From Ditylenchus dipsaci (Eukaryota; Nematoda; Chromadorea; Rhabditida; Anguinidae), in assembly GCA_004194705.1 (NCBI GenBank), contig SADC01001217.1, positions 434,001 through 498,000 on the forward strand: DNA of 64,000 nt, read 5' to 3'. Below are positions 50,001 through 62,000 of this stretch, piece after piece; the first letter of the stretch is position 1; each line of letters opens with the position of its first letter. Both the position numbers and the translations under genes were made by a program. The notes under the pieces were generated by a model. The model saw only the letters and a program-made list of their open reading frames with translations, had not been told where the DNA came from and made no database searches.

Positions 50001-53000
50001 CCCTGGGAAACTATTTTGTTACAATAATAAATGTGTAGATACTTTTGCTTCCAAAGTTGTATGTATTATTGCATCAAATCTTAAGAAATCGGATGCTTTT
50101 ATTTCAGACTTTACTCAATTTTCTTGAAATTTTATCTGTACAGTTAACTGTGAAACTTAATATAGCTCTTTAATAAAAAAATATGCCTGTATATTTTTAT
50201 AACCCTAAAAAAATCCAGAAATTGTTCAAAAACTGGCCTTAAATCTGGTGTCCAGTGCCATCCCATTAGAGGGTGACATTTAGGGTTGTCGGCGTGAAAT
50301 TTAGGACTTTGGACATTTTTTACATTTCGCTCTAACAACACTTTTTTTCATAGTGTTGACTTTTTAAATTCTACACATTTTCTACACAATGAGATGTAAA
50401 ATTCTAAAATTCTCCATCTCATAAAGTTTTTATTTCGACTAGAGGCGACTTCAAATTCGTCCCAATTCGAAGTCAAACTATATGGGCTTGATAAATTCAG
50501 TAATAAGCTCAACGCTTGATGTACCTTTTCAAACTAACTAAAATATTTATTTCAAAATTCAAATCGAAATTTTGATGTTTTAGTATGTCCAAAAATGTCT
50601 CATGGTCAAAAAATTTAAAAAACGCGAATTTAAAAAAAGTGGCAAACTTATGTAACTCGTCCTCAATAAAAATCTACAATGTGAACTCCATATGCTTTTT
50701 GGAAAACTATTGAAAAGAGGCAATTAACTAGGTGTTGACCACAAATCCTAGCAGGTAAATATCTTCTTTTTCTTTTTCTATTCACCACCTACCTTTGAAA
50801 ATTTGGGGCGATTGAATATTGTTGTGTAAATTGTTTACATGCTTTTTCACATTTTATATTTTTCATTCCTTTTATTCGCAGTTTTTTATGCTTTGATAGA
50901 TAAATGTCAATTGGTGAAGGTCGTGAATTAAGAATAGCAACTCTTTAAAAAAATAAATAATTAAAAAATATTGCCATTTTCATAGTTTTTACAGATTTTT
51001 AGTTCTTACATCTTTATAGGGGTGTACCGAAGAATTTAAAAAAATATTTGCTAAACGGCACATTTGCTAAAAAACTTTTGCTAAAAAAATTTTTGCTAAA
51101 GACATATTTGCTAAAGGCACATTTGCTAAAAAAAATTTTGCTAAAGTCACATTTGCTAAAATTTCTTTTGCTAAAGTCACATTTGCTAAATTTTTTTTTG
51201 CTAAAGGCAATTTGCTAATGAAATTTTTTGGTAAAGGCCTTTTCTGGTCCCTTTTGTGTCACAAATATGACCGTAGGGTGTTTAGGAAATGCAGGTACTT
51301 CGAACCGAACCTGTGACCAAGTCAAACGCTTGTCTTTCTATATCTAAAATTATGGTAAAAAAAGGTATGCGCCCAGGTGGATTCGAACCAGCAACCTCTA
51401 TATCAACCCTCAGGATCGCTAAGAACTTCATCCAGTGTGACCAAACCAAGTGGTCGTCCACTTGGATCAAAAAAAATTTTACGTTTTTCATATTCCAAAA
51501 CGGCATTTTACCACTGTCAAACCATCTTCAGCGGGCCCGAATCAGTCCAGAAATCAGGTTTTGGAATATGAAAAACGTAAAAAAAATTTGATCCAAGTGG
51601 ACGACCACTTGGTTACATTGATTCAGACTGAAAAATTTCAATTCCCGCAAAACTTTTATTTGGAGTAGTTTTGGATGGTTTAGGGTGGTTTTGGTTGGCT
51701 TTGGGTGTGTTGGGTGCTTTTGGCCATTTTTGGATGTTTTGGGTGGCTTGAGGTGGTTTTGAGTGGTTTGGGGTGGTTCGGACACAATCTAAAAATTTTC
51801 TAAAAAACAACTGGGGGGACCAAGGCAATCATTAAATGAAAATATTCTTAAATAAAAAAAACAACAGGGGGACCAAGGCAATCTTAGAATGAAAAAAAAG
51901 GAGGAAACGTCCCTTTACCAAAATTTTGATCCACTTGGTTTTACCTGGTCACCCTGGATGAAGTTCTGAGCGATTCTAAGGCTTGATGTAGACGTTGATG
52001 GTTCGAATCCACATGGGCGCATACCTTATTTTTTATTATAATTTTGAGTGTTTGAGTAGCGTAGAGGTCCACATACTCATTATCAAGGTTGCTGGATCAA
52101 ACCCCTCTGGGTGCAATCAGTCCCTAGTAGAAGACCTCGATTCATGGTCCTGGGTTTTCTCGAAGTGGTTTCAGCAGTTTGGGATGGTATGAGGTAAATC
52201 ATGGATGGCCTAAAAAATTTGGGATGATTCAGACGCAATTTGAAAAATTTCGAAAAAAAACTTAAAAATTTACAAAACCACCCAAAACTTGAAGAAAAAG
52301 GTAAAAATAGGAAAAAAGTTGAAATGATAGTGTCTTTGACGCAATAAGAACCACAAAACCGCGTTAACAAAAGAAATTTTAGTAAATATGCCTTTAGCAA
52401 AATTTTTTTAGCAAATGTGACTTTAGCAAAAGAAATTTTAGCAAATGTGCCTTTAGCAAAAAATTTTTAGCAAAAAGTTTTTTTAGCAAATGTGCCGTTT
52501 AGCAAATATTTTTTTAAATTCTTCGGTACACCCTCTTTATAGTTTTTCTTTATTTTTTTTCTATTAAACAGAAATCTGCAAATATGATATTGATTTGATG
52601 TATTACTTTTTGATTTTGTACAGAATATTTATTTGAAATTTATAACGTAAAATCACTTTTTAAGATTTACAAATAAGTTAACCAGTTTCAAGCAGTTTAC
52701 TTCAAACTCTTAGACATAGTAAAGAAACATTTCCCAGACTTTTATTTAGTAATAATAAGTCTTGTTCATCATCATCTTTAAGTCAACCACCAGCACTAAT
52801 TTATTCATGTTTACAAGCACATAATTGGCCAACACAAAGAAATGGGTGGGCGGAAATATGCATTTTCAGTGAAGCTTACCCATTAAATTAATAAAGCTCG
52901 CTTTTTGGACGTTGAAGGTAAAATAATTTTGCTTAGTACTTGAACTTTATGTACGCTCAAAACTCGTTATACTGCCACTCAAGGGACCGGCCTTAGGGCG

Positions 53001-56000
53001 GCCGATAACCGAGGGCAGCGGTTAATTGGGTCGTCAAATGACATAGAATATGCTAATCTCAGCCAAAAAAAAAATTGTGGGTGGCGTTAACTGGGCTAGT
53101 GGATAATCCAGTTTTGAGTGTGCAACTTTTTTCGCGAACACAAAATTTTTCAATTTTTACAGTAGTTTTGGGTTTCAAGCCAAAATGATGTAATTGATTA
53201 GAAAATATTTTTTAAAACTTTGAAAATAAGTGATAAAAACAAGTTTGTGCAATTTTTTTTATCTTTTTTAAAGGGGCACACGGCCCTCAAAAACTGCATT
53301 CTAGTGCATTAGCGAAATTTGGCGCCAAATCAAAAATTTTGAAAAACCGCTGTTTTTTAGTTTATTTTATCCAGCACTTCTGGTTTTACTTTTTTCGCTG
53401 TACCTCATGTAAGTTTATTGTCAAAAAACTCACCACATTCAGCGCTTTCGAACAAGCTATCACGTGCCCGATAAACTTAACAAATTTCAAAACTAGAAGA
53501 GATTTTCGTGAATATTTATGAAAATTTTATTCGATTTATTTGACTTGATTGATATCAACGCCGATTTTTTTGACAATAAATTGCTGAAGCAAGACTAGAC
53601 GTGATAGATGAGTGAATTTGCTACATTTTGGTACCAAGGACATATACAAAAAATACAAATTTCGGGTGTCTTATAGAAAAGTTAGATGGGAAACGCAAAA
53701 CCCCTATTTTTACTCGGAAAAATGCAAGTTGTTCGCTTCAAACGGTTTCTAGTTTCTAAATAACATCTTCACGAAATTCGGCTCAACTTTTCGAGTAGTT
53801 TAATGTATGAGCTACGTTTTGGTATATAAGTTGTACGTAAAACTCCGTGGTTTTGCACTTTTTTTCCGTCGTTTATGTTGTCCAACATTTTTTGTATTTT
53901 CAGGTGATTCAATGGTGCAGACGAGACGTGCTACTGTGGTACGAAAAGAGCTAACAACAAAGCAACCTGTCACTCTGAGAACTGTGGAAGCAACAATGGC
54001 TGCTGTGGAAGCGAAGAGAGCAAGAAAAATCTCAAAGGAAATAGCTAGTTCCCGAGCAAAGGAAGCGACCAGAATACGTCTTTGTAAGCTGTTTTACTTG
54101 GTAGTGCTTTGGTAGTGCTTATAAGTTTTTTGTTTTAGCGAAACTGGCCGAACGGAAAGAAGAGCAATTGCGACAATACTCTCAAGTACCTCTGAAATGA
54201 AAGACTCAAACAGGTCAGTTTTTTGTGTGATAGAAAGCGCCTCAACTGCTCCCAGTGTCTCCACGCTACCAGTGCACTATTAAACCTGTTCGTCTTTCAG
54301 GTACGCACTCAGTCTGCAGTCTGCTGAAGTGCCTCCTCTTGGTCTTTGCTATTTGGTGCATGCGATAAGTTGAAGAACAAACCAGTCCTCAGTTCAATTG
54401 ACTACTCAGGCAATGGAATTCCAGACCAGGTAAATTGTTACATGATTTTGTTTTGTATGCATACCTGTTTTAGAATTATCTCTTCTCGGGTGTGGCTGGT
54501 CGTTACAGCTATGTGATCTTGGACAGCTTGTACAAAAATGGTAATTTTACAATTTCGTAGACTGTTCTCACATTTGCACTGTCCTAGATATGTCTGAAAC
54601 CGAAGGACTAGATGCTCTGAACAAGTACTTAATGGAAATTAAGAAGCGCCCTGTGGTCAGCCAAAATAACTTCAGCGTGATTATTATCGACAAAGATGGA
54701 GCCCGCCATTTGGATGATATCAAGTTCTAAATTATGTGCCTATGGATTGTTGTCACTGTTTTGTTGTTTTTACGTTGCAGAGATCTTTAATAAAGAAACC
54801 TTTGGTCTATTTGAGGTTTAGAACCATATTAGCAATTTGCGAATAAAGTCTTCTGACTGTTTTAATTATGTGGTGCCAGCGCTGTACGTTACACAATTTC
54901 CCAATTGTGTGGGTCTGCAGGCTCACACGAAAAACTATAATTTGTGGAATCGGTGTATGATGCTGAAGTAAAATGTTTTGATGTGAATTTGTTATTGGCT
55001 TGAATTGGTGATAAATTTTTGCTTTTGTTTTGAAGTCTCGCTTTTTTGATATTTTTTGCACTTTAGTTATTTTATAGCGAAATTTGACGCTTTACCATCT
55101 TCGTGTATGGTGTGCTATGTGTCATAGAAGGTTGAAATGGTGTAATTATGTTTCGAAAATTCATATTTTGCTAAAAAAATTACACGGCAAAAGCAAAAAA
55201 AAGAAAGAAACCAATAAATTTTGAAAAAGTCTTTCAAAAATATTGGCGTTTTGTTTTTTTTAAATGCACTAGAATGCAGTTTTTGAGGGGCCGTGGGCAT
55301 ACCAGCGCGTTACACCACAAATTAAGGCGGGACCAACAAGTTTCCAAAATCGTTCTTGTTTTCACTCGTTTCAACTCAAATGTGATATTTATGACCTTAT
55401 CTTACTTTTGAATAGTAGGCAGAAAACTTTCGTCAAATCAGGTAGAACGCTTGTACAGTCGACGCTCGATACAACGAACCCACTTAGGACCAGCCACAGA
55501 GGTTCATTGTATCGAGCGGTAACTTTAGTCTTTTTGGCACTTATTGGGTTGGGGGGGTGGGTTTTTCACTTATATAAAAATAGTGTTTAAATGACTCCTA
55601 AGTAATTTTTATATGCTTAAAACGATAAAAAATTATTTTCTGACATTTTTCCACACAAAAATAGATTTATAGAAAAAAATTTTTTTGACTGAAATTCGAC
55701 TTTTTGCCTTGGTCCCCCAAGGCAATCCAACCTGAAAGGGTACCTGGATACCACAAAAAGATGGAATTTGAACATAGTTTTGTTGACTGGGGCCTACCGC
55801 ATAAAGAAACTCTGGTATGCATACATTTTTATGCATCCAGAGTCACTTACGAGTGATTTGCGTCTAAGGTATGTGGGTGTGCGCATCTCAACCCCAAGCT
55901 TGGTCGGTTAGAGATGCGTGCACTCACTTACCTTAGACATAATTCCGAGCAAGACTCTTGAACAAAAATGCATTTAGAGGCTCTTTTTGCCCAGCTTCAG

Positions 56001-59000
56001 TGACCAAAACGGGGTAGAATACCTTAATACAAGGAAATTTGCCTTGGTCCCCAAGGCAAAAAGTCAAAAAAAAATTCCAAAAATACCATTTTTTGTGTGG
56101 AAAAATGTTGGAAATTGACTTTCTTATCGTTTTAAGCATATAAATATTACTTAGGAGTCGTTTAAACACTATTTTTAAATAAGTGAAAAACCCGCCCCCG
56201 CCCCCCCCCCCAACCCAATAAGTTCCGTCATTTTACTTTATTGCTGGCCAAATAAATATAAAAAAAATCGGTTCGTTATATCGAGGGTCGACTGTATAGG
56301 ACAGTCATGAGAAAAATAAATTGCTGGTCCTCACCTTAATTGCAGTGTAACGCGCTGGTATGCCCCTTTGATAAAACATTTTACTTTCAGTTTGCTTTTT
56401 ATACTGAAAGATATTGAAATTTGTTATAGCGACCTCTCAAAACCACTAAAAGATTTTTTTCAGCAAATAACCATTCAAAATATTAATGACTTTTCGGACT
56501 GCGAATTTTCCAAATTTATTCATACAATCCAACATGGTGTATGACTTTTTGATCTTATCTTCTTCTTTTTCTTTTTCTACATATCCAGATAGATTTCTTT
56601 TCTTCTTGCTCCAATTTATCTAAGGCAAGAAAAGAAGAGACTACCCCCTAATTGTGGTAGCCCCGAGTCGGGGTGGAATAAACTCCCAAAGAGGGGCAAG
56701 CATTTGTGAGTCAAGAAAATTACATAATTAGGCGGCATTTCCCTCGCCTTCGAGAATTTAAAGCTTAACTTTCGGCTCAATACTGGCCCTCCCTCAAATC
56801 TGCACCCTTTAAATTGGCTATTGTTGACTACTGGGAAGTGGGTGGCAAAAAAACTTCAGTATTTTTGGTAGTAGTAATAGTTCGAGACTCTTTTTATTCA
56901 ATTTTTTAGCGACCGAAAAAAACTGCTGGATAAAATATAAAGTAGTCTTTTATTAATTTTCTCTATATTTATTGAAATTATTATTGTCTTCGATTGAAAA
57001 TGAGGCCTTCACAAAGTGTAATCTTTTTATTTTGTAAAGTTGTCGCTGAAAACACTATCTTTAATCTTTATAATACGGTAGCTCAAAGAAAATTGAACTT
57101 TTCAGATTTGTCCGAACCAATAAATAGAGCATTGTTTAGGGTAACGCCTTCCCACCCAACATCAATAACAACAACAGTTCAGTAGATCAACAGCTGCCTT
57201 CTTCAGTAAAATCTTGGGTGGATTCTGGAGGTTAGTGGAGATCAACAATCTTTTTCGGTAACACTACCATTTTTTCGGCCGTATTCTTGAAAAACATACA
57301 AAAATTTCATACATTTAGTTAAAAATTTAATAAAAAGGGCTTACTTCTTAATTTCTGAGGTTTCAGGAATGCATTATGTGCAAGCTATCGCGGATGTAGT
57401 GCCTATGGGTGAGAGTGACGATGAAGAGGAAGATTTAGGAGTTATTGTTAGTTTAAAAACCTAAAATGAGTTTAAAATATGTATAATTATGATGTTTAAG
57501 GAAGATTCTGGTCCTTTTTCCAACCTACTAGATTTAAAATCTAAACCGGCTCATTTGGCTGTGTTCATCAGCTACTTGCTCAACAACTCTAATCCAAGCA
57601 GTCTGGTAAGACCATTTGAAACCAATACACTATAGAACTTATACGTTTTGTCATAAAAAACTTCTGAGACCTAACACTTATAATCAAATATCCAAAAACT
57701 GCCTCAAAATCTATACTGTCTTAAGTAACAAAAAAATATTAACGCTGCACTAATTTATTTTTTGAATTAAAGTTTGATAAATTTAGGTTTAGATTTTCAC
57801 CTGAATTTTACACCACTCAAAAACGAAACAGTAAAAATTCCTTTGCTAACAAAACTACATTTTAAGTTGTTCTACCTCATCAGCGATTCTTATCAATCGA
57901 CCAGTAGCACCAAAGAGCTACGTCGTTTTGCTTATGAAATATTCTCTACTTTCCTGATCCCTTCTGCACCTCTGCAGATTGACATAAGGTAATACTCTTT
58001 CTGTTTCGCTGTATCAAAAAAAAATTAAATATTTTTTTCAGTCAGCCATTAATCCAGCAAATTGACAAAGTTCTCCGCGCAGCTGCAGCCAATAACTCTT
58101 CCCAAGATATTGACCACCTTAAAAAGCTGTTTCTTCCAGCTAGAACCCGAGCTGTAGGAGAAATTAACGAATTGCTAGCTGATTTTAGACAAAAAAGACA
58201 ACTGGGCGTTGGTGTCGACCCAAACTTATTAGAGACAATAGCCAGGGCGGATCATAACACTGAGCTCAAAATTGCTGAGCAACTACTTTTTCATATTTTG
58301 GAGGGATTGTTGCACTCAGCCGGAATTTCAAACAACACTGCTGATTGCTTTGAGAATTGCGAACCCAGGACATTGGCTCTGATTATGTCTATAGCGACAA
58401 TCATAAAGGTGATCTAAGCTATATTTTTATGCAAAAATTACAGCTGTGCGTTAGCCATAAAATACTCTTGAGTTAACTATAAAAATTACAATTTTGCAGG
58501 TGGTACTCAATTTAAAATTCAACAATTCTTCGTGGGAAAAATTAATTGAAAAATGTCCTACCTTCATGACAACCCAAAAATCCGTGAGCATGCTGAGCAA
58601 AATGAAGCCTAAGCGCACCATCCAAATTAAAGACCACCAGTTCTCGCTTAATCCGGTCAACTTAACTGTCCATTGCTATCAGTGCAGGTTTACCACAAGA
58701 TAATTTAAAATTTTCAACCGACCATTTTGCCTATTTTTAGAGATGCCATCTGGGGGTCAACGCTCAGGCGTATTTTTGCAGCAGTAAGTTACTTTTTAAT
58801 TCCAAATTTAGCATATGTGTGTGCTTTTCTAATTTGCCCTAATCAGCCCAAAGCCTATCCTAAAGCATAGAAAAACTATTTTATAGATTGCGATGTTCTG
58901 GTGCATAAGCAGTGTGCTTCTCAACTAGTTGACCACTGTTATCCCGCCGGAGCTCACCAGCAGCAAAAAGAAAGGACGAAATCTTCATCTGCAGCAACAC

Positions 59001-62000
59001 CAGTCCAAAATAAGATTTCTAGCTCAGGCAAAACTAGCAAAATTACCACATCATCCACATCCCTTCACCAAGTTGGCCTGCCAAGCTCTTCTACCCTGCC
59101 TCACTACTCTAATCTACAACACAACCAGCAGCAACCCATACACTATCGAAGTAACAATCGTATCTCGGATTCATGTTCAGTGGGAGGTAGCGAGCAGCAC
59201 CATGTAATTGCGGGTCATGGACACCATCCAAGACCCAGTCATTCTTCGGCCTCTCTTACACCGCCAATGCATAGGGTAAGTCTTGCAAGTACCTGAAAAA
59301 TAGGTGATATTTAACTCTGTCAGTTTTAAAATGCTTCTTTATTAGCATTTTCCTTTATAATTTTTAAAATTTCCGGGCTGCCCAGAATTTCAGCTTTCCC
59401 AGCCACTTTTCCACAAGAGTTTTAGAAATGTAGAGATTTAGGGTTTGGAAAAAATAGGTGTTATTTTGTCTCAATCCCTAAATCTCTACATTTCTAATGT
59501 TATTTCATGGAGTTTGATAGGGATCTAGGACACTTGGCTATATGAACACTTCGCTACAGACAGTTGGCTACATGTTTCCAATTTTTTCGGTAAAATTTTA
59601 CCGAAAAAACTGGAAAATGTAGCTAACTGTCTGTAGCCAAGTGTCCATGTAGCCAAGTGTCGTTGTACCGTTTGATAGCTTGTGAAAAAGTTATGACAAA
59701 AATTTATAAAAATTATGCAAACAGAAAATTCGTGGGCATTTTTATGAAATTCAAGAATTTAATAATACCCCAAAAATTCAAAAGACCAACATAAACTTGG
59801 GTCTTTTGAAGAGTGTTTTTAATTTGATACATCTGTAAATGCCCATATTTCATTTAGGCGCACGCTGTCTTAGGTGCGGGAGGGATAGGCACTCAAATGA
59901 AAACTGGTTCAAGAGGCTCTCGACTAGATGACGATGATGCCAGCGATGCTTTGATAGACCATCATATGCAAGACCCTCCAGCGGGTGCAACCAAAGCCAC
60001 TAACCAGCACAATAGCAATACTATGTGCTCTTCACCAGCATCCTCCACTTCTATGCTTCCTCCGCCAGTGTTTACTCACAAGTTCGACAGAATCGCCGAA
60101 CCTCCTCCCCCTCCACCAGCTGGACCAGTGAGCAGCCCAGGGGAAGGGCCACCCATGTCGCCACCTCCTCCAGTGCCTACTCAATCTTTGAACATGGCCT
60201 CAGTGTCAGCAGTGGTGGCTGTAGAGCACAATGTCAAATCAATGTCTAGTGATTCAGGCATTGGTACAGATGTGATTATTATGAGCGACGGAAAAGCAAA
60301 AGCTGTCTCTAGAGCTCATTCTATGAAGGTATTCTTTAGTTGGAAAGTTTTGACTTATTATTTTGGGATAAATCCTCATCGAGGAATCAAATTTTTTGGC
60401 AGACTAGAGGAAGACCCAAGTGTTTTTAAAATGTTTAGTAGCACTGTGATTTTATTCGTCTGAGCTTAATCACAAATAAATAATTAGGAACAAAATTTAA
60501 AAAAAAGTTGGAAAGGAAGGGTTAAAGTAGCAAAAATTGTATACAAAAGATTTAAAACCTATTTATACAGTCGATTCGCGATATAGTGTCAACCTCCTCA
60601 AGTTAGCCTAAGGTACGGTACTTTTTAACTTTACTTTTTGCAGAATTTGACTAGTCAGTCTAGCGCGAAAAATAGTAGCAATTATTTTTAGCACTTTACC
60701 GAATGTTTTTGTAAATGTAAATAATTTTACCGTGAAGGTCACGCGTTCTCCATATAATGGCACCTCTTTTACAAAGATGAGTATCACTATATGAAATTCA
60801 CTGAAATATGGATGGAGACTCGCTAAGATTCGGTAAAGTTATATGCTTTTCAAAAAAATTTATAAAATAAAATAAGAATTACTACGATTTTCTTCAAATT
60901 CGGCAAAAATATGAAAATTGAGGCAAAAAAGTGTCAGACCCGACGCGTGAACGAACTTTGTGCACCCAAACTTTTTGAAAACGCCGACTAATCGCCGACT
61001 AAAACGCCGACGAAAATAATAACATAAAACTTTTACTATATTTTAAACTTCTTAGTACACTTCTTGGCAGCAAAAAATCGATGTTTTGTTCGGGGCTGTT
61101 CAATCCAAGTTTTAGTCATATTCCAAGTATTTCCCTTGCATTTTTCCCGTCTCTTCTCGTGCTCTGTACTTCCTCTTTCTCAAACCACAAAAATGTCCTT
61201 CCTTCCTTCCGCACGATCCCCTTCCATGTTTGGTCGAGGAATGAATCATTGGTGGGAACACAAAAAACATGCTAAAAGCTCAAGAAAACAATAGCTAAAT
61301 GGCGATTTCAATAGATGATTTCACTGTTCAGACTGAGCAATCAACAGCCACAGCATCTCCGCAGATCAGACGAAATGGCAGAGGAGTTTGCTCACTTGGG
61401 GCAGCAGATGTCACGACGGTTGGGGTGTCCAAATGGCTAGTTTGGGTGTCTCTCCGCTAGCTGAGGAGACTTTGGGTGCTGGAACTAGTCTAAGCACAGG
61501 TCAGTTGATTTATATTAAGGCTGGTGATATTAAATTTACGAGTAATTCACCAGGCACTTCCTAATTTACTCAACCCCGGTAAATTAGGATTTTTGATAAA
61601 TGTTTAATTTCTCATGTAAAACACGAACAATTATACAATTCTCTATATACAGTTATCGATGCTGGAAAACTGATTCAAGATGATAACTGTACGTTGATAA
61701 CTGTAGAACTTTTCGTATATTATATGAGCAATTCGACAGTTATCAAAATCCAAATTTATCGGTCTTTGGCGAATAAGGCTAATTTAACAGTAAATTTACG
61801 AATTTAAAAAATATTTAACAACAACCCTGTCCAAATTAAAAATTCACATTTTCATTCGATAATGTGGCTACTCAACAAATTTGAAAACTCTAGGTGGTGA
61901 ACAAGTCAGAAACTACCACTCTTCCTCCACACTCACCGTCGGAAGGAATTCCGATGCTTCTTCTTCGTCCGCCGTCGATCTCAGCGGGATGACCAATGTT

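Larger units (their letters stand above)
55295..56366. mobile_element. TTAA-type element, ends GGGCATACCAGCGCGTTACAC
   Basis: Left GGGCATACCAGCGCGTTACA, right end the inverse of AGGGGCATACCAGCGCGTTA, followed by TTGA (a likely mutated TTAA). Inner arms (AAATTAAGGCGGGACCA near 55319, inverse near 56318) match. Same family as 47438-47659 and 37645-37966. The left tip is fused to the right arm of the neighbouring element. Confidence 0.55.

Noticed and set aside
51528..51828. Open - strand frames rich in Pro/Lys/Thr (PPKTSKNGQKHPTHPK)
   Set aside because: They come from a TTTTGG/GGTGG-rich simple-sequence tract within the nested foldback.
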